A DNA stretch of 64,000 bases from Paragonimus westermani. Its lineage: Eukaryota; Platyhelminthes; Trematoda; Plagiorchiida; Troglotrematidae. This document shows, piece after piece, positions 12,569 to 25,600 of this stretch; positions within the stretch are counted from its first letter, which is position 1; each line of letters opens with the position of its first letter. The notes beneath the pieces are model-generated. The model searched no databases and had not been told where the DNA came from. It saw only the letters and a list, made by a program, of their open reading frames with translations. The DNA lies in assembly GCA_008508345.1 (NCBI GenBank), contig QNGE01000858.1:1-64000 (forward strand), in the 5' to 3' direction. The position numbers were made by a program, and so were the translations under genes.

Positions 12569-13216
12569 ATGACGTTGGACGGTAATGACGTTAAGCTGCT
12601 GTTGCAGCAACAGATGACGCTTATGGAGATGCTTGCCCAACGGTTGTCCAATACGAGTATGGGCCAACCCGCACAATCTGGTAGTGCGCAATCTGTGGAC
12701 AGTTTGGCAACGGTATCTCCGAATTCGTCTACGACCCGCATGCGAACGTGACATTCGATTCTTGGTTCCATCGGTACGATGACCTGTTTCGTATCGAATT
12801 TGCCAATCAGGACGATTCGTGGAAGGTCCGGCTTCTTCTCCGCACACTTGGCCATGCGGAGCACGAACGGTAAGCCAATTTCATTTTGCCCAAGAGCCCA
12901 CGCGATATCAATTTCAATGAGACGGTCAGTATTCTGTCGCAGATGTTCGGTGATCAGTCATCTGTATTCAACTTGCGGTATCACTGCCTCAAGCTGACCG
13001 AACGGGACTCGGATGATTTTGTCACCTATGCTGGCATCGTAAACGCAAATGCGAGAGGTTCAAGCTGTCCTCCCTCACGGGGATCAATTCAAATGCCTCA
13101 TCTCTGTCTGCGGCCTCCAGTCCGCCAATGATGCTGACCTCCGTACACGCCTGCTCAATCGGATCCAACAAGACGAGTCAGTTACCCTTCAGGATCTCAC
13201 CACTGAAGGCCATCGA
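12569..13216 (+). pseudogene. Gypsy gag remnant
   Basis: An intact start MTLDGNDVKLLLQQQMTLME at 12569 opens a gag-like protein. With frame changes it continues through DPHANVTFDSWFHRYDDLFR, SWKVRLLLRTLGHAEHER, LPKSPRDINFNETVSILSQM and FGDQSSVFNLRYHCLKL, then ERDSDDFVTYAGIVN and DQFKCLI..CGLQSANDADLRTRLL. This is the N-terminal gag domain carried by a group of invertebrate Gypsy elements (the DUF7083-type gag, named from memory). At least three frameshifts are needed, so it is dead. The frame stops at the N at 13217, where the assembly may join unrelated sequence; the zinc knuckle expected after this domain is not visible. Confidence 0.75.
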
Positions 13217-13380
13217 NGTGGCGGAGACAACGATGGTCAAACACAGCAAGCCTGTTGATATCTTGCTTGCGAACAGGCCACGTTCCCGAACCATACAACA
13301 AAATGGAACGCACACAAGCATTATAGACCCTTCCTTTCAGCGACAACCGAACGTCTTTTCCAATAGCAGCTAATCGAACG

Positions 13381-13430
13381 ATGGTGCACTACCCACAAGA
13401 AAACGGACAGGTTAAGCGAACAACAATGTC
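13381..13430 (+). pseudogene. Isolated integrase end-of-core fragment
   Basis: The short reading TMVHYPQENGQVKRT resembles the (Y)HPQxNGQVERT segment that carries the catalytic Glu of Gypsy integrases, here Glu to Lys. It sits between gag and the protease/RT part of the surrounding element, where no integrase is expected. It is therefore either a separate nested remnant or a consequence of the assembly join at 13217. Confidence 0.4.
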
Positions 13431-13879
13431 ACGGAAGTGAGTGTTCTAAACCGGTGAGTGCGGATGTTCCCCAATGTGTCAAACACATAAGCGTGCACAA
13501 CTATGATCCGAACTCAAGACGTTTCTTTCATCAATGGAAATTAAATGATACGTCTATGCAAGCTTATAAAGCCTGGTTTTATTCCCATGTCGCACAATAG
13601 GAGAAAATAGGGGTTGAACTGAAGTCCTGTCAGGAAAAACCGATCTGTAGCGATGTGTGATTGGAAACGCAGTCGATCAATATAGCAGTCTCGTGTAACG
13701 GAAAACAACGTCATTGTCAATGTCACTACACGAAAACCCTCTTTCGAAATCATAGTTGCAGAACGAAGTGGCTAGAGCCCACGAAATATAATCTAAAGCA
13801 CTTAGAAAGGGAGCAAGCAGGTCTGAGAGGAGCAAGAGAACTGCTCACTCGCCCGAGTCATTCGTGTGAAAAGGCACCA

Positions 13880-15950
13880 GAACAATGAGCAAGCAAAAGA
13901 GAACAAAGACAAGAATAAGCATTCGAGTAGTAGTGAAGAACATACCAATATACCCCAACACGCTCATAACGAAGCGGATACAGATCAAGGTAGGCTGTAC
14001 TGTCGTGAGGCCGACCACCTGCAATGCCTCAAGTGGCCCCACGTGGTTATCCGACGAATATTCAGGGATACCCACCTTACAGTCAACCATCTCACGGATC
14101 TACCACACTTGCAGGTGCTCGATGTGAACGATACGGATTTGTTGCAGACGCTTTGTAGTCGCTGGAACAAGAATGGACCAAGTGATGACACAGTGGCATT
14201 GAGGTACGCCACCAGCTTTTTTAGCATCATCGGCAAACTCCACTGGAAACACTCCAGTCCTACAGGAGGGCTTAGGATACTGCACCCAAACAGCCACTGC
14301 TGTGTGACTGCTGAAGACCGGCTGCCGAAAAAAACGCCCAGTAATGTAAGCCGCACTGCCTCTAACGAACAAGGAACTCTGTCGTCTGCAGGAAGCTGGT
14401 GTCCAAAAACCAGTCAACTATTCCGATTGGGCTGCATCAACTGTCTTCATAAAGAAACTGTGGAAACATGAGGATTTGTGCTTGATTCTCTACGGTTCCC
14501 AATGCGGCCCTGGATAGGTACCAGCATCCGTGTACCTGCTCGATGACTTGTTTGCGAAGGCGAAGGTTGGCAGGTGCTTCGCGAAGCCAGATCAAACAGA
14601 TGCCTCCCTACAGGTGGGGGTTGCAATATGTTTGAAGAGCTATTAACAACCAACACCTATTTTTGTCCGATCAAAAGCCAGCGCCTTCCAGTTCGTATGA
14701 AAAGTGCACCCGCAGTTCTCCAGTAGATTATGAATTCGGTGCTAACTGACGTTTCGAGTATGGCCCCACACTTCGACGAAGTCGCTGTGAACGGAGCAGA
14801 GTAGGTAAATTACTTGGACAACGTTATTGGTCGAATAGTCCATTACGGGTCCCATGTTCGTCAGGAGAATCACAATTTCTTCATGCACCTCGGCAAGTAC
14901 CTGGGCTTCATCATCGAACATAATGACTGTCGTACAAATCCAAACAATACCAAGTCTGATGTTAATATATCACCACCGTCGGATGTACCAACTCTACGTT
15001 CACTCCTGGGTCTCGGCGCCTTTTCGCTTGCTACACACCTAGTTCGAACATTCCTAAACAGTCTGAAACTAGCATGATGAATGTCCGAAGTCACCGGAAG
15101 ACGTAAGGGCACTGTCGGACTCGGAAAATCTGCTGATTTATTTTGGCCTTACTCCTGAAATCGCAGTCGCACCGGACACCTCAATCCATGGAGTAGAAGC
15201 CATTATCTCACACATCTATTCTAGTGTCTTCTAAAAGCAGATGCCAATGCTGAGTAGTCTCTATCGTTAGCAGAAAAGAATTACAGCCAGGTCGAGAAAA
15301 ATACCTGCCATCATTTTCGCTGTAAATAGAATGCCCCTCGATCGGAACATCACTCTAATGGTGGATAACAAAACACTACAAACTGGTCGGTGATCAAACA
15401 TGGGTGTCCCGATCTACACAACCAACTGTCTATAACAATGAGCAACGACACCACTGAACTGGGACATCGACATCAGGTGAAAGTCGGCAAACAGCAGTGG
15501 GCAGGCAGATTCGCTAACCAGTCTCATTAGTTCGCAAACGTCAGATCCAGAAAAGACTGTGACTACAACAGTGTTCTTCGAGACCGAGGTCAATCAAGCC
15601 TTCTCGGAAATCATACAAACACTCTCGGTCACCACTGAAGCAACCCACGGGAACCAGACGTCAATCGGTGCCGTCATACCATCGGTGCCTCTGGCCAGGC
15701 AAACGAATATCAGACTTGGCGCAGTTTCTGGAAACGTTCCGAGCCGTCAACAATTAATGGTTGTACAATGTTCGGAGAACGTGTCGTTATCACACCAGGA
15801 CATCATACCCAGGTGATTCACCAGATTCACGTTAGTCACACGTCGGTCAAGTGAATAAAAGAATTGGTTTACAACCATGTCTAATGGTCGGGCATGTATG
15901 GGCAACTAGCTGGATTCAGTTACGGTAGCACTGCCACTTCCAAAGCGATC
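13880..15950 (+). pseudogene. Gypsy pol remnant (protease, RT, RNase H, start of integrase)
   Basis: Broken frames follow the Gypsy pol order. At about 13920-14090, VVVKNIPI and KVGCTVV with CNASS are remnants of the protease region. At about 14690-14720, VRMKSAPAVLQ, stop, IMNSVLTD corresponds to FGVKxAPAxFQQIMD. At about 14808-14830, NYLDNVIG stands for the catalytic YLDDI, second Asp to Asn. At about 14890-15040, LGKYLGFIIEHNDCR followed by DVPTLRSLLGLGAFS corresponds to KYLGFxIDxxGRR...VxxLRSFLGL. Degraded RNase H follows to about 15360. A linker is read at 15570-15640, and MFGERVVI...VIHQIHVSH near 15770-15835 corresponds to the integrase zinc region. Then the 3' LTR begins: the integrase core is deleted. 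Confidence 0.7.
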
Positions 15951-15951
15951 C

Positions 15952-16064
15952 AGAGACTTAGCTTCGGCCTTAGCCAACACCTGCAGCTCCACGATCAAGG
16001 ATACACTTGAATTTTTCTGGACCGCACCATGGCCCAAACTTCCTTACGTCTACCACAAGTGACC
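15952..16064 (+). repeat. Partial 3' LTR of the 12.4-16.1 kb Gypsy copy
   Basis: Matches 12412-12524; the last 50 bases before GTGACC (16064) differ by one base, while the first half is clearly diverged. Its start directly follows the integrase zinc region, so the element lost its integrase core and everything after it up to the LTR. Confidence 0.6.
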
Positions 16065-16549
16065 GGAGGTTGTCCTGATGCTAACCGCCGCAACAGCATT
16101 AACCATTCCGCAATTTCGGAGAATGTTCAACTAATTCGGATGTCCGAAAATGTTACTTGGTGAAAACGGAGTAAGGTTTACTTCCTCAATATTTGCCGAA
16201 TTGTTACCAAAACAATATCAATTACTGTAACGCATTCCGCTGTCGTGTGATTGACGCCATTTTGGTTTCCGTTCGAATAAGTTGTGTGCATGACTTACTA
16301 GGCCTCTGGCTCATACTGTTTCGGTTTTTACCATTCCAGATTCTCGCTGTGCTGCCATCCTTCAGAGAGACGCTGTTCCTCAGTGCTTCTACTCCGTCGC
16401 GCGTTACATCACCCTCGATCAGTTTCACCGTCTCCAGTCTAACGGCAAGATGGGACGCCTTGTGGACACGTTCAAACGCACGCTTCAAAAAGCTCAGCAG
16501 AAATGAACGACCCTGGAAGTGTTGGAGACATTTCGAATGCACTGTTGAG

Positions 16550-16611
16550 CGATACTAAATCCGCAAACAACTGATGCACATGTGCATCAGTTGTTTGCGG
16601 ATTAAGTATCG
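16550..16611. repeat. 62-bp spacer-less palindrome
   Basis: The two halves are reverse complements about a centre between 16580 and 16581. The inner 46 bases (16558-16603) pair perfectly, then one A/A mismatch (16557/16104 in arm terms, i.e. 16557 against 16604), then seven more perfect pairs out to 16550/16611. There is no loop. It could form a cruciform, or be a fold-back artefact of amplification or assembly. Confidence 0.9.
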
Positions 16612-19600
16612 ACTACAGTCTCCAGTCGGGGCTCTTACTGAAAGGAAAATCCAATTGTCGGTAGACTCCATCCGTTTGAGTGTCCCAGTTCGAGGATCCG
16701 AAAGTACAACTATGGAAAGTAGGTTCAGTCAACGGCACGGAGCCAAATACCGACACTTAAATATCAACCAAGCAATTTGGCCACGGATTATCGGAACAAT
16801 CTTGTCAAACACTCCCTCAGTTGAATTTCGAGAATTTTGGACATCATTTTTGAAGTCAAAATCGGAACGGATGTTCGAATATGCCATACAAACCAGCTCT
16901 AGTTCCGAATAATCACCGGGAGAGAAAAAGATACCTTTGGTCTCACCTACCAATTGGTACCTATCCGGAATCTGTCTGTCACCGTTCCCATTGGTTCTAG
17001 AGCTTTGTAGTGCAAATGACTGATAACGGAAATAGTTAGTAACAGCTTTTGAGAGTTCCGTGTGACGCTGCATAGAACCACGGAACCATGTGGGAGAGTT
17101 TGAAGAAAAGCTATGTCTACACAGCAGTCAGTCTTCTTTTGAGCGGTTTCAGTGATTTGTTCGCGTGTTCGACATTGGAGGCGCACGTCAACCGCATCCT
17201 GCCAGTTGTGGCGACACACCTGGCTTGCTACGTATTCGAAATATTTTGCCATTTATTTTGACTGTTGACATTGTTTGATTGCATGTCTGTATATTCTCTC
17301 GTCTGTTCCACCGTCCAAGGTCACATTCACAGTTAAAACTCCTGGTCACTAGCTACTGGTCTGTGGTGCTTCGCTTCTCTTTTGCTTTGCTTACGGCTCG
17401 CCTACCCGGTCTTTTTGCAATAAACGTGGTTGTCCTCTGATGAGCTTTTCTGATTCAATTATTGTGGAGAATTGACATGATTCTAGACAGAAACGCTCCA
17501 ATCCTTTGCACAGTTTGTCTGTTTTAACGTCCAGATGTTTTCTGCTGACCTAAAGATCATTAAGGGAAAACAGTTTATAGGACGATGATGCATTAGCTTT
17601 TGGAGAATATTTATAAGCAGATTTTCATGTGGTAATTAATAATTGGCTAGTAGGTGGCATAAATCAGGGCGTTGATGCGTAAGTCAGCAGATGAACATTT
17701 TTCATGCAAGATGTCGGAACTGGTGGACCTCCGTGTAGTGGTTCGAGCATACTTTCCGGATGGTTCCTGTTGTGACACGTTCGTAGACTTCCGTAGGAAG
17801 TTGCGAAAGTTTCAGTTGGAGACGGGGATCATTTACATTCTGAGGAATTCTGTAACACGTGCACAGTACCATCAAAATTCTGGGAAGAAAATTCCGGGAT
17901 ATGCAGTGCACATGCAGTGCCAACTTTTTGTGTGCACTGTACTAAGAGGAGCAGTGTAACTGACGGCGTGAATCACAGATGAGTATTTTGTTTTCCGCAT
18001 GGTGATATGGTGCTACAGGTTCCAAGATTTCCAGTGTCCGTTGGTTATTCTTTTGTCATATGAGGAGGGAAGTTTGCGTAAGTCGCACAGTTGCTCGATT
18101 AACAACCAGCGGACAGTGTCGGTCAACCCGGGACTACACTCAGCCAACCGTAAGCTAGAAAGTACAGCGGTGGAATGTGTATGTTGGCTGTTGGATAGTT
18201 GTTACATGACCCACGAAGTCATCGAGTAAGTTAGGCTTGAATAAGATATGATGATGAATCGTAGTGATGTAAGGTGGTTTAGAAGGAGGAAGCGATAACG
18301 TGAGCATCTGGACTGAGATCTGGAGTGCGTACGGAAGATGCTAGAATGCATAAGATTTATGTACTTGAAAACGGATAGTGAGAAAGGCTGTTGGTTTTGT
18401 GGTTCACGACTGAAGGACGCTGGGAAATGTGAGTGAAGTGCGGGAGTGTTATTATGGTGAATTTACAGCTGAGTGCGGCAGCGAAGATTACCATTCGTGG
18501 CACGTTGTCGTTACGGATTTTGATGATAAAGGCAGAAGCGTTTTCTGTATTTTTTTAAATGAAGGTTTGCTGTATTAATAAGTCATGTTGGACAGCTGTA
18601 AGCAGTTTGTGCCAACAGGAGGTGTCAAAACGTTTGTAGTGGATGGGCACACGGCACAGCCTGAATGTCTGGAAGAATAGGTTCCTGATGCTAGGGTCCT
18701 GTTCTGCTGGACAGATGTGGGCAATTGAAGGGGATATCTTCAGAGGAGTAAAACTTTCTCGCTAAGGTAATGAATGATATTTTGCACTGCAAGTCCGAAG
18801 AGGAGTTCAGTGGAGTAGTGAGCAGCATTTGCCGTCGCAACAGGAAGCTTGGTGAGTATGTGTAAGTTTGCCTGCTGCCTGTGAAAGAGCACTGGGCCGC
18901 GCATGCAAGACGTGGCATGAGGCGAGTAGTAGGGTGGAGGTAGCTGGTAGTGTAATCTGTTACCTCGGCTCGCGTTATATGACTGCGTGAGGGAGATAGT
19001 GAATCGAAATTAGTACTTGGAAACGAAATTCTTGCGGACAGTTACGATGCCACTAGTGAAGTTTGGACGTTCTGAGTGTGAACAACGTACTCCGTATGCG
19101 CTAAAGATAGCTGGAGGCAACTGGAAGAATGCTATTTGCATGTCAAACATGCAACCGAACAGAGCAATTTTTGCTGATAATCACGTCGCCAGCGTTGACG
19201 GTCATGGGTTCTGTACGTGTCTGTTCTTCAATTGCTGGGAACTTCCATGCAGACGTCTTGTTCAGGGCTGCAGTTATGGCCAATCAATGCAAACAATATG
19301 ATGCGAAATAGTAGATGATTATTGCCGGACTGTTCGCAAAGCTGCGAAGTTGACGGTGTACGCTCGGGATGTTTTATTAAGGGGTAGGTAAAAGTGAGTC
19401 AAGCAATCTGATAGAGACTAGATACCTTACCTCGAACATTAGTGAGGTAGTCAGCAGCATGTCCAGTGAGGGGTATGAATGGACTGTGAGGTCGTTGAAA
19501 CAGTTTTCGGATATCGCTGAATCAGACGGAAAGGTACTCTTAGCTGGCTCTGTTCCTGAAATCGAAGGGAGAAGATCCTCTCAGCCGGAGCTGCATCAAC

Positions 19601-22600
19601 CATCCACGTATAGTTCCCAATGGAGACAACGTGAGCAATATATGCAGAAAATGTTTCCTTTTGTAGGTATTGGAAACCAGCCAGCAATGATGGGCGACAT
19701 GGCGTTCTCTGGGTGCGAATGTTACGCCACATCCGTGGCAACTGACCGTCCGAGTATTCCGCGAAAAGAGGAACGGTAACTTCCACATAATTCATCATCC
19801 TCCCGTGGACTACCAAAATTATCCGGGATGTGACCAAGAGGATTTGGATGGTGAGGACTTGACCGACTGGATCCGATGTGACAGTTGTTGCCGTTGGTAA
19901 CGTCAGCGGTGTGCCGGTTACTCCAAAGTCTTTAACGCTTTAGATATCGCCTCTCTTAATTAGTTACACGTTTCCATTTCAACCGCTTGCCCTGCCTGCT
20001 TTCATTTGCACGCTCACCATTTCATCCGTATCCGCATGGCCTGTTTGCATTAGCCGCCTCGTGCCATGGATTTCAACCTACCACGCATGTTTCTTTCTTT
20101 TTTCTCCGCCCATTCCGTTTTGCCGCACCCATCGGTTTTGTTGTTAAGTTGCAGGGTAGACGGGGTTGCTGCAAAATCCAACCCCCTCAAAGCAGTGCTG
20201 CGGTGGCAACCATCTCCGGCTGGGCTAACGAGGTTCTAGTGTGCAACAGAATGACCTTTGTATAGTGGAAAATCACACAATGTGTTTTCATCATAATAAC
20301 TTATATCCAACACTTACAGTGGAATATGTATGGATGCACATGGTGAAATAGAGAAGATTACGGCAACTCGAGGTTAATGACCACCACGCGATGATACTGC
20401 GGTTGTGGAAGTACCTTTGACCTCCGATGTAGACAAATCCGTACAGGTGAAATTCACAGTAAACGCACATTTCTCGTCGATAACCTATAAGCAAGTGTGA
20501 TGTAGTGAACCGGCTGCTATAGGCCCACCGTTTACTGTAGGACGGAAGGCCAATATATCACTCGTTATCGCTTTATCACCGTGGTTCCACGTTAACCGCC
20601 TATCGTCACATCCTTCAGGAAAATCCGGAGAACCTTATGGCGAAATCTGTACGTACAGCTTGCCTGAGGATCCCGGCTACACACGTGTTGTCTTGTTTGC
20701 TTGGTCCCTGCACATGATTCCTGGTGTGCCTGCTACAGCATGCCAGATAGAGACTCAACATCCCTTATATCGCCGATACCGAGAACAGATTGAGATTACC
20801 TACGTGGTGAATTTTCTGCACAACCGACATTTAAGCATAAAATTCCTCCTGTTATGTCCTCCCCAGTCATGGTAATTCGCTGCAGTCAATAACCGCTCCA
20901 CGAGGCTCATTCTAATGAAGTCAGGCCCACGTGAAAGCGAACATTTGGGGTTGGGTGTCATGAAGAAGCCGTCCAAACACGAATAACTTTTTTGCACATA
21001 CCCAAAAAATTGATATACACGAGCTCAATACACACTTCCTCGTCGGATTTCACGACATAGGAGAGAGCAGAATGTGACGGAAAGCCTGGGAAACAAAGCC
21101 TACAACCGAGTTGTTCCGACCATCCTTCTTTCAGGCTGCCGACATACCTCCACCTCTCGTCGTGCGTGTGTAATCAGTCAGCGAGGGAGTGGTGCTTTGG
21201 CAGCGGCAGTTAACACTGGCAGAGGAAGAGATTATCTGCTTGTACTGGTGTTTGTTGGGGCCGGTGGACCTGAACTGACACCACTTCCGACGCTCGTAAC
21301 ACTGCGACAACTTTTGTACGGACATTCTGCCGCCAGACCGACGGCAAACGTTCAGTATGTCTCTTATGGTGTCCACTGAATCGTGGTACTGTCAGATATG
21401 ACACGGGCCATTGTCGATAGGGACAACCAATATAACATGCTGAACGGTTAGTTGTCAGTAATTCAGAAAAAGACAAACACGGTAGAATGGAAAAATCAGA
21501 CGCTATGTGAAACTTTAATTCAACACGTAGCGACTTGATGTGGCACTCGATAATGACTGACAGTGATCACACGCAACCTTCCATGCGCAGGGCACTAACA
21601 TGGCGGAAAGAAGAACACAATGGCCATTGTCTCCATGTCCACAGAGAGAACATTTGAATCAAATTCCCAGTTGTCCGCACAACGAAACGTGACCACGGTC
21701 ACGACGATCGGACCATTGCAAACCGAAGGAGAAACAGTACAGAAGGCATCATTCCGCTACCTGCAATGCTCCATCGCTTCAGCAAATGGTCTCCAGGCAA
21801 GAATCACCTTTCTGATGATTTACTTTCATGGTATGCGCCACGAACTTCCAGAAGACTACTCCAATATTCCAACAACCACTGTAGAAGAAACATTCACTCA
21901 AAACATAGCATCCAACAATACTGCGTGACCATGCGCCATTCACAAACAGCTCCGCAAAGCAAACTAACGCACATCCATACCAATCAAACAGAACTTCCAT
22001 GCCCAACATTTAAACACCCCACCTTAATTAACGTCCATCCAGTACACCAGTTCATGCCCAAAACAGTCGCATGGTGCAGCCCTACACTAGCAAGCAAATC
22101 ACCTCATGATTCCAACCCAACCGCACGTGCTATTCGTAGGTCACACGTTGTATACATCATCCAGCTTGCACCCGCCTTACACATGTACACCCAAGAAGCG
22201 TCATATTCCCCAATTTCCCATGCTAAGCACCTATGCGAAGCACACGCAAACTTTGAGGGATACTATCACTCTCACATAGCAATCTACAGCTCCATTTCAA
22301 ATGAGCGCCGACGAATTTTCGACCAACCTCGTTCATTTTTACAGCCAATGACCACCTACCGGTACAGCATCGTTATTGGGGGTTACAGAAAGTACCCAAA
22401 AAGAGCAAAACACTCAACCAACTGTTAAGGTCCTGACCTACCTGACAACAAGAACACGGTTCCATTGTCGGTAATCACATATCTGAAACCGTTACGGAGA
22501 TACACATCGGCGTGGAATTCACATACTCCATCGCGCGTTGGCACTGCAACAAGTTCGATTATTTTCTATATCGACGAGTTTCTCTTGTAAATTCGCAAAC

Positions 22601-25600
22601 TGTCCGCTGCCAAATACATTGCCTATCCGGCGTCTACTTTATCTGCGTTTTCATTGGTTCTTGTCGCTCGCAGTTTGCAGGACAATCGCAAGAATTGTTT
22701 ATTCGTGTTAATCATTCACTGTTGTTTGCACCATCTATTCTCGTTAGTGTTCTGCAGGATTCATTTGTAACCCAAACAGAACAGTGTAAAATTCTAATTT
22801 AGCGATTTCAATTGTAGGTGGAAATCTGGTGTTTCTATGAAGAGGTCTGTAGAAGGGGAGCTATCGAACAATGACGGAAGGTCCTCCTGGTGGTTGATAG
22901 AGCTGTGAAAAATGCTGCCTGAGGAATGTTTGGAGTCGGAACCTGTAGGGCTTCTCGTCGTGAAACCTCCAAGTGTTATCAACTACTAGGATGAAAAACT
23001 GATGCATAAGTCTTGTGGTGACCAAAATCCAAGTAAATATCAAATCACCTCAGAGTCTTCGAATTTCAAGTGGATAAAGATCAAGATTATTAGGACGCGA
23101 GTCAAAAAAGTTGTAAGCCTGTGGCCATTTCCGCGGTCATTCGCTACACACGTTTACTTGCGAGCATGTCTTCCTTCACGCTAGTGTAGTAATTTATCAA
23201 CATATCCACACAGTGGTCATATAAATCATTAAAGCGTGTGGAAGCCATGTTTCTCCACATGGGGTAAGATGACCATTATCACCACCAGACCCCATATCTC
23301 TCTGTAGTGGCGATCTGGTGGTGAAGACGAGAAGATCAACCAGACCACAACCAATAAACGGACAAAGCGGATTAAGGCATTGACACAAAGATTGGAAGCA
23401 GAATCCATAGGCGCCCGGATCCAGCTACTTCTTGCTCAGTATACCACAGCATATCACGGCGCGCCACCTTCAGACGGTCAGGCAGAAAGCTGTGCTTATT
23501 TTCAAGGATAGTATGACGGAAACCAAAAGAATGATATTTTTGATTTTTTCAAGGCTGCCGAACGTGTCCCACTTTGAATGTAAGTCGTAGACCGTGATTT
23601 TTCCAGTTTCAGTGGGTTGAAAAGTTATTTTGTCGCATATTCCGGTCTGTCAGCTCGATACATGGTGCTGAGATTGAAGTTACCGAAATCTCTGTCATGA
23701 ACTCACATCCGTTTTTTAACTGGCCGTTGAATGAAAATGACTTCATCGTGTCTTTCTTGAAAATCAGTGTGGTTGCTGGTGTGATCGCTTGCGTGTGAAG
23801 ACTTTGATACACGGTTGCCGAAATACCGTATACCTGGACATGCGATGATGCAGATATTATTCATTACGTCAGGATAATTTTCATTCTCAGGAAATAGAGT
23901 ATATTGTGGCTTTCAAGGAAATGTTTGACAATAGTGAATTTCACATTCTTTCACAGTTCCAATAATGCCTTCAGAGGTACACGGAGGATGTGGGCGTCAT
24001 TGACTTCCGCGGGGACAGCAGTAGGTCGAAAACGATTTTGAAGTACAATAATGTAAGTTGGCTTGGTTCTCTGAAAACCGTCTAGATGTGATACAGCGGT
24101 ACGGAACACGGAATGCGTAGTAGAGACTGCAGAGTTTATGAAGTGTCTATTGGGTTAACAGTTGTTGGTTTCAAAATTTCAGTTCTGGCGCCATGTTACA
24201 GTTGACGATTCCATGTGGTCTGACGAACTGCCTGTCTGGTTGTGAGCCCTTTTGAGTTAGCGCACAACCACCCTTTCAGTTGTCTGGTTATGAGTCCTAT
24301 CCTACAAATCGCGGACTCATCATCAGTGAACTGAACGAATGCAGGAGCCTTTTTCAATAAAATACACCGATTGCTGGCATGGAACGATATGTAGCGGATG
24401 ATAACGGGAGGTTTATCACGACCATTGACATTGAAACCATTCGTCGCAAATTGAAGCCTGTAATGTCCAATGAGTTTGTTACGTGAAAATGGTAACGAAA
24501 CATCAGAGAACCTCGGGGAAGCATCATGGGTGATCAGCGAAGTACGCGTGATTAAGACAACAAATACACACCTATCTGCTTTCCCTATCGAACGCGACTT
24601 AAACTATGCCAGCGTTTTCTACATGTGAATCTAGAGTCTACTCAAGGGACAAACAGGCAGATGTACTGAACGTCTTCTCATGGTTTCGGAGCTGTAAGTG
24701 ATACCAGATCTTAGTAACAGATTGCATGGGACACGGCCGACCGGTGATGCACAAGTAGTATTGTAATGAGAATTACGCGTCACTACGCAGGCTGTTCGAA
24801 CTTTTGCGAGAAATGATGGGAGAGCACATTCCGGTGAAGACGTATTTAATGGAAAAGATGGCTGCGCAAATGAAAACAGCATGTGTGCTGTTCGGTTGTG
24901 ACATCATGTTGCGTTACTTCTATGTGCGTGACGCCGTTCGTAAGCATGTATATAGATGAAATTCTTCTGTCATATTCGTCAAAAGTCAAACTGCTTTCGC
25001 AGTCGTTGTCTTTCCGACAGAATGGCCACAGTAGACAATGATGAAGAGCAAATTGCACCTCTACATCGCATGTCGTGAATAAAAGCGTGACTTTTATACC
25101 ATCCGCCGAAAAAATAGGAAGTTTATGAATCAGTTGTTGTGTCATTGATCGTACATCAAGCTCAAGTGGACCATTTGTGCACAGAGCGATTGCGTCCAAT
25201 TCGACAGTCGCACAAATTATAGGTTGGAGAATGCCAACAGACGGTTAAAAAGATGGACGCACCCTGGAAACGTCCCAGCCGTTGCCATTCAAAAGATATG
25301 GATCCACAACTAGCGGCTGATGCGAGAGTTTGAAATACAAGGTACCCACGGATGCGACCGTCATGAAATTGTCAATGTTGGCTTGTGCGTCAAAAAAACG
25401 TTTACCTAATGACCATGTTCGCGAGTCATCTCTTCCGAAAACATCTAGACGGGCGGACCCAACGACTCCATTTCGAAAAAGTGGCTGAGTGTAAGGTAGC
25501 AGTACTGCTATGTGGACACTGCGTTGAACCGGTAGAGATAGACAGCTATCGCTGTGATGCCAACCAACTAGTTTTTTACTGATTGTATTTAGATGGCCGA

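Noticed and set aside
21766..22428. 220-codon open frame, His/Pro/Ser-rich
   Set aside because: It has no family resemblance and lies in an A/C-biased stretch in which TAA, TAG and TGA are under-represented on this strand; another frame (21620-21928) overlaps it.
23395..23500. Gypsy integrase C-terminal resemblance (RIQLLLAQYTTAYHGAPPS)
   Set aside because: Only about 20 residues fit the xLxxFLxxYRTTxHxTTGxxP pattern and no other pol segment lies nearby.
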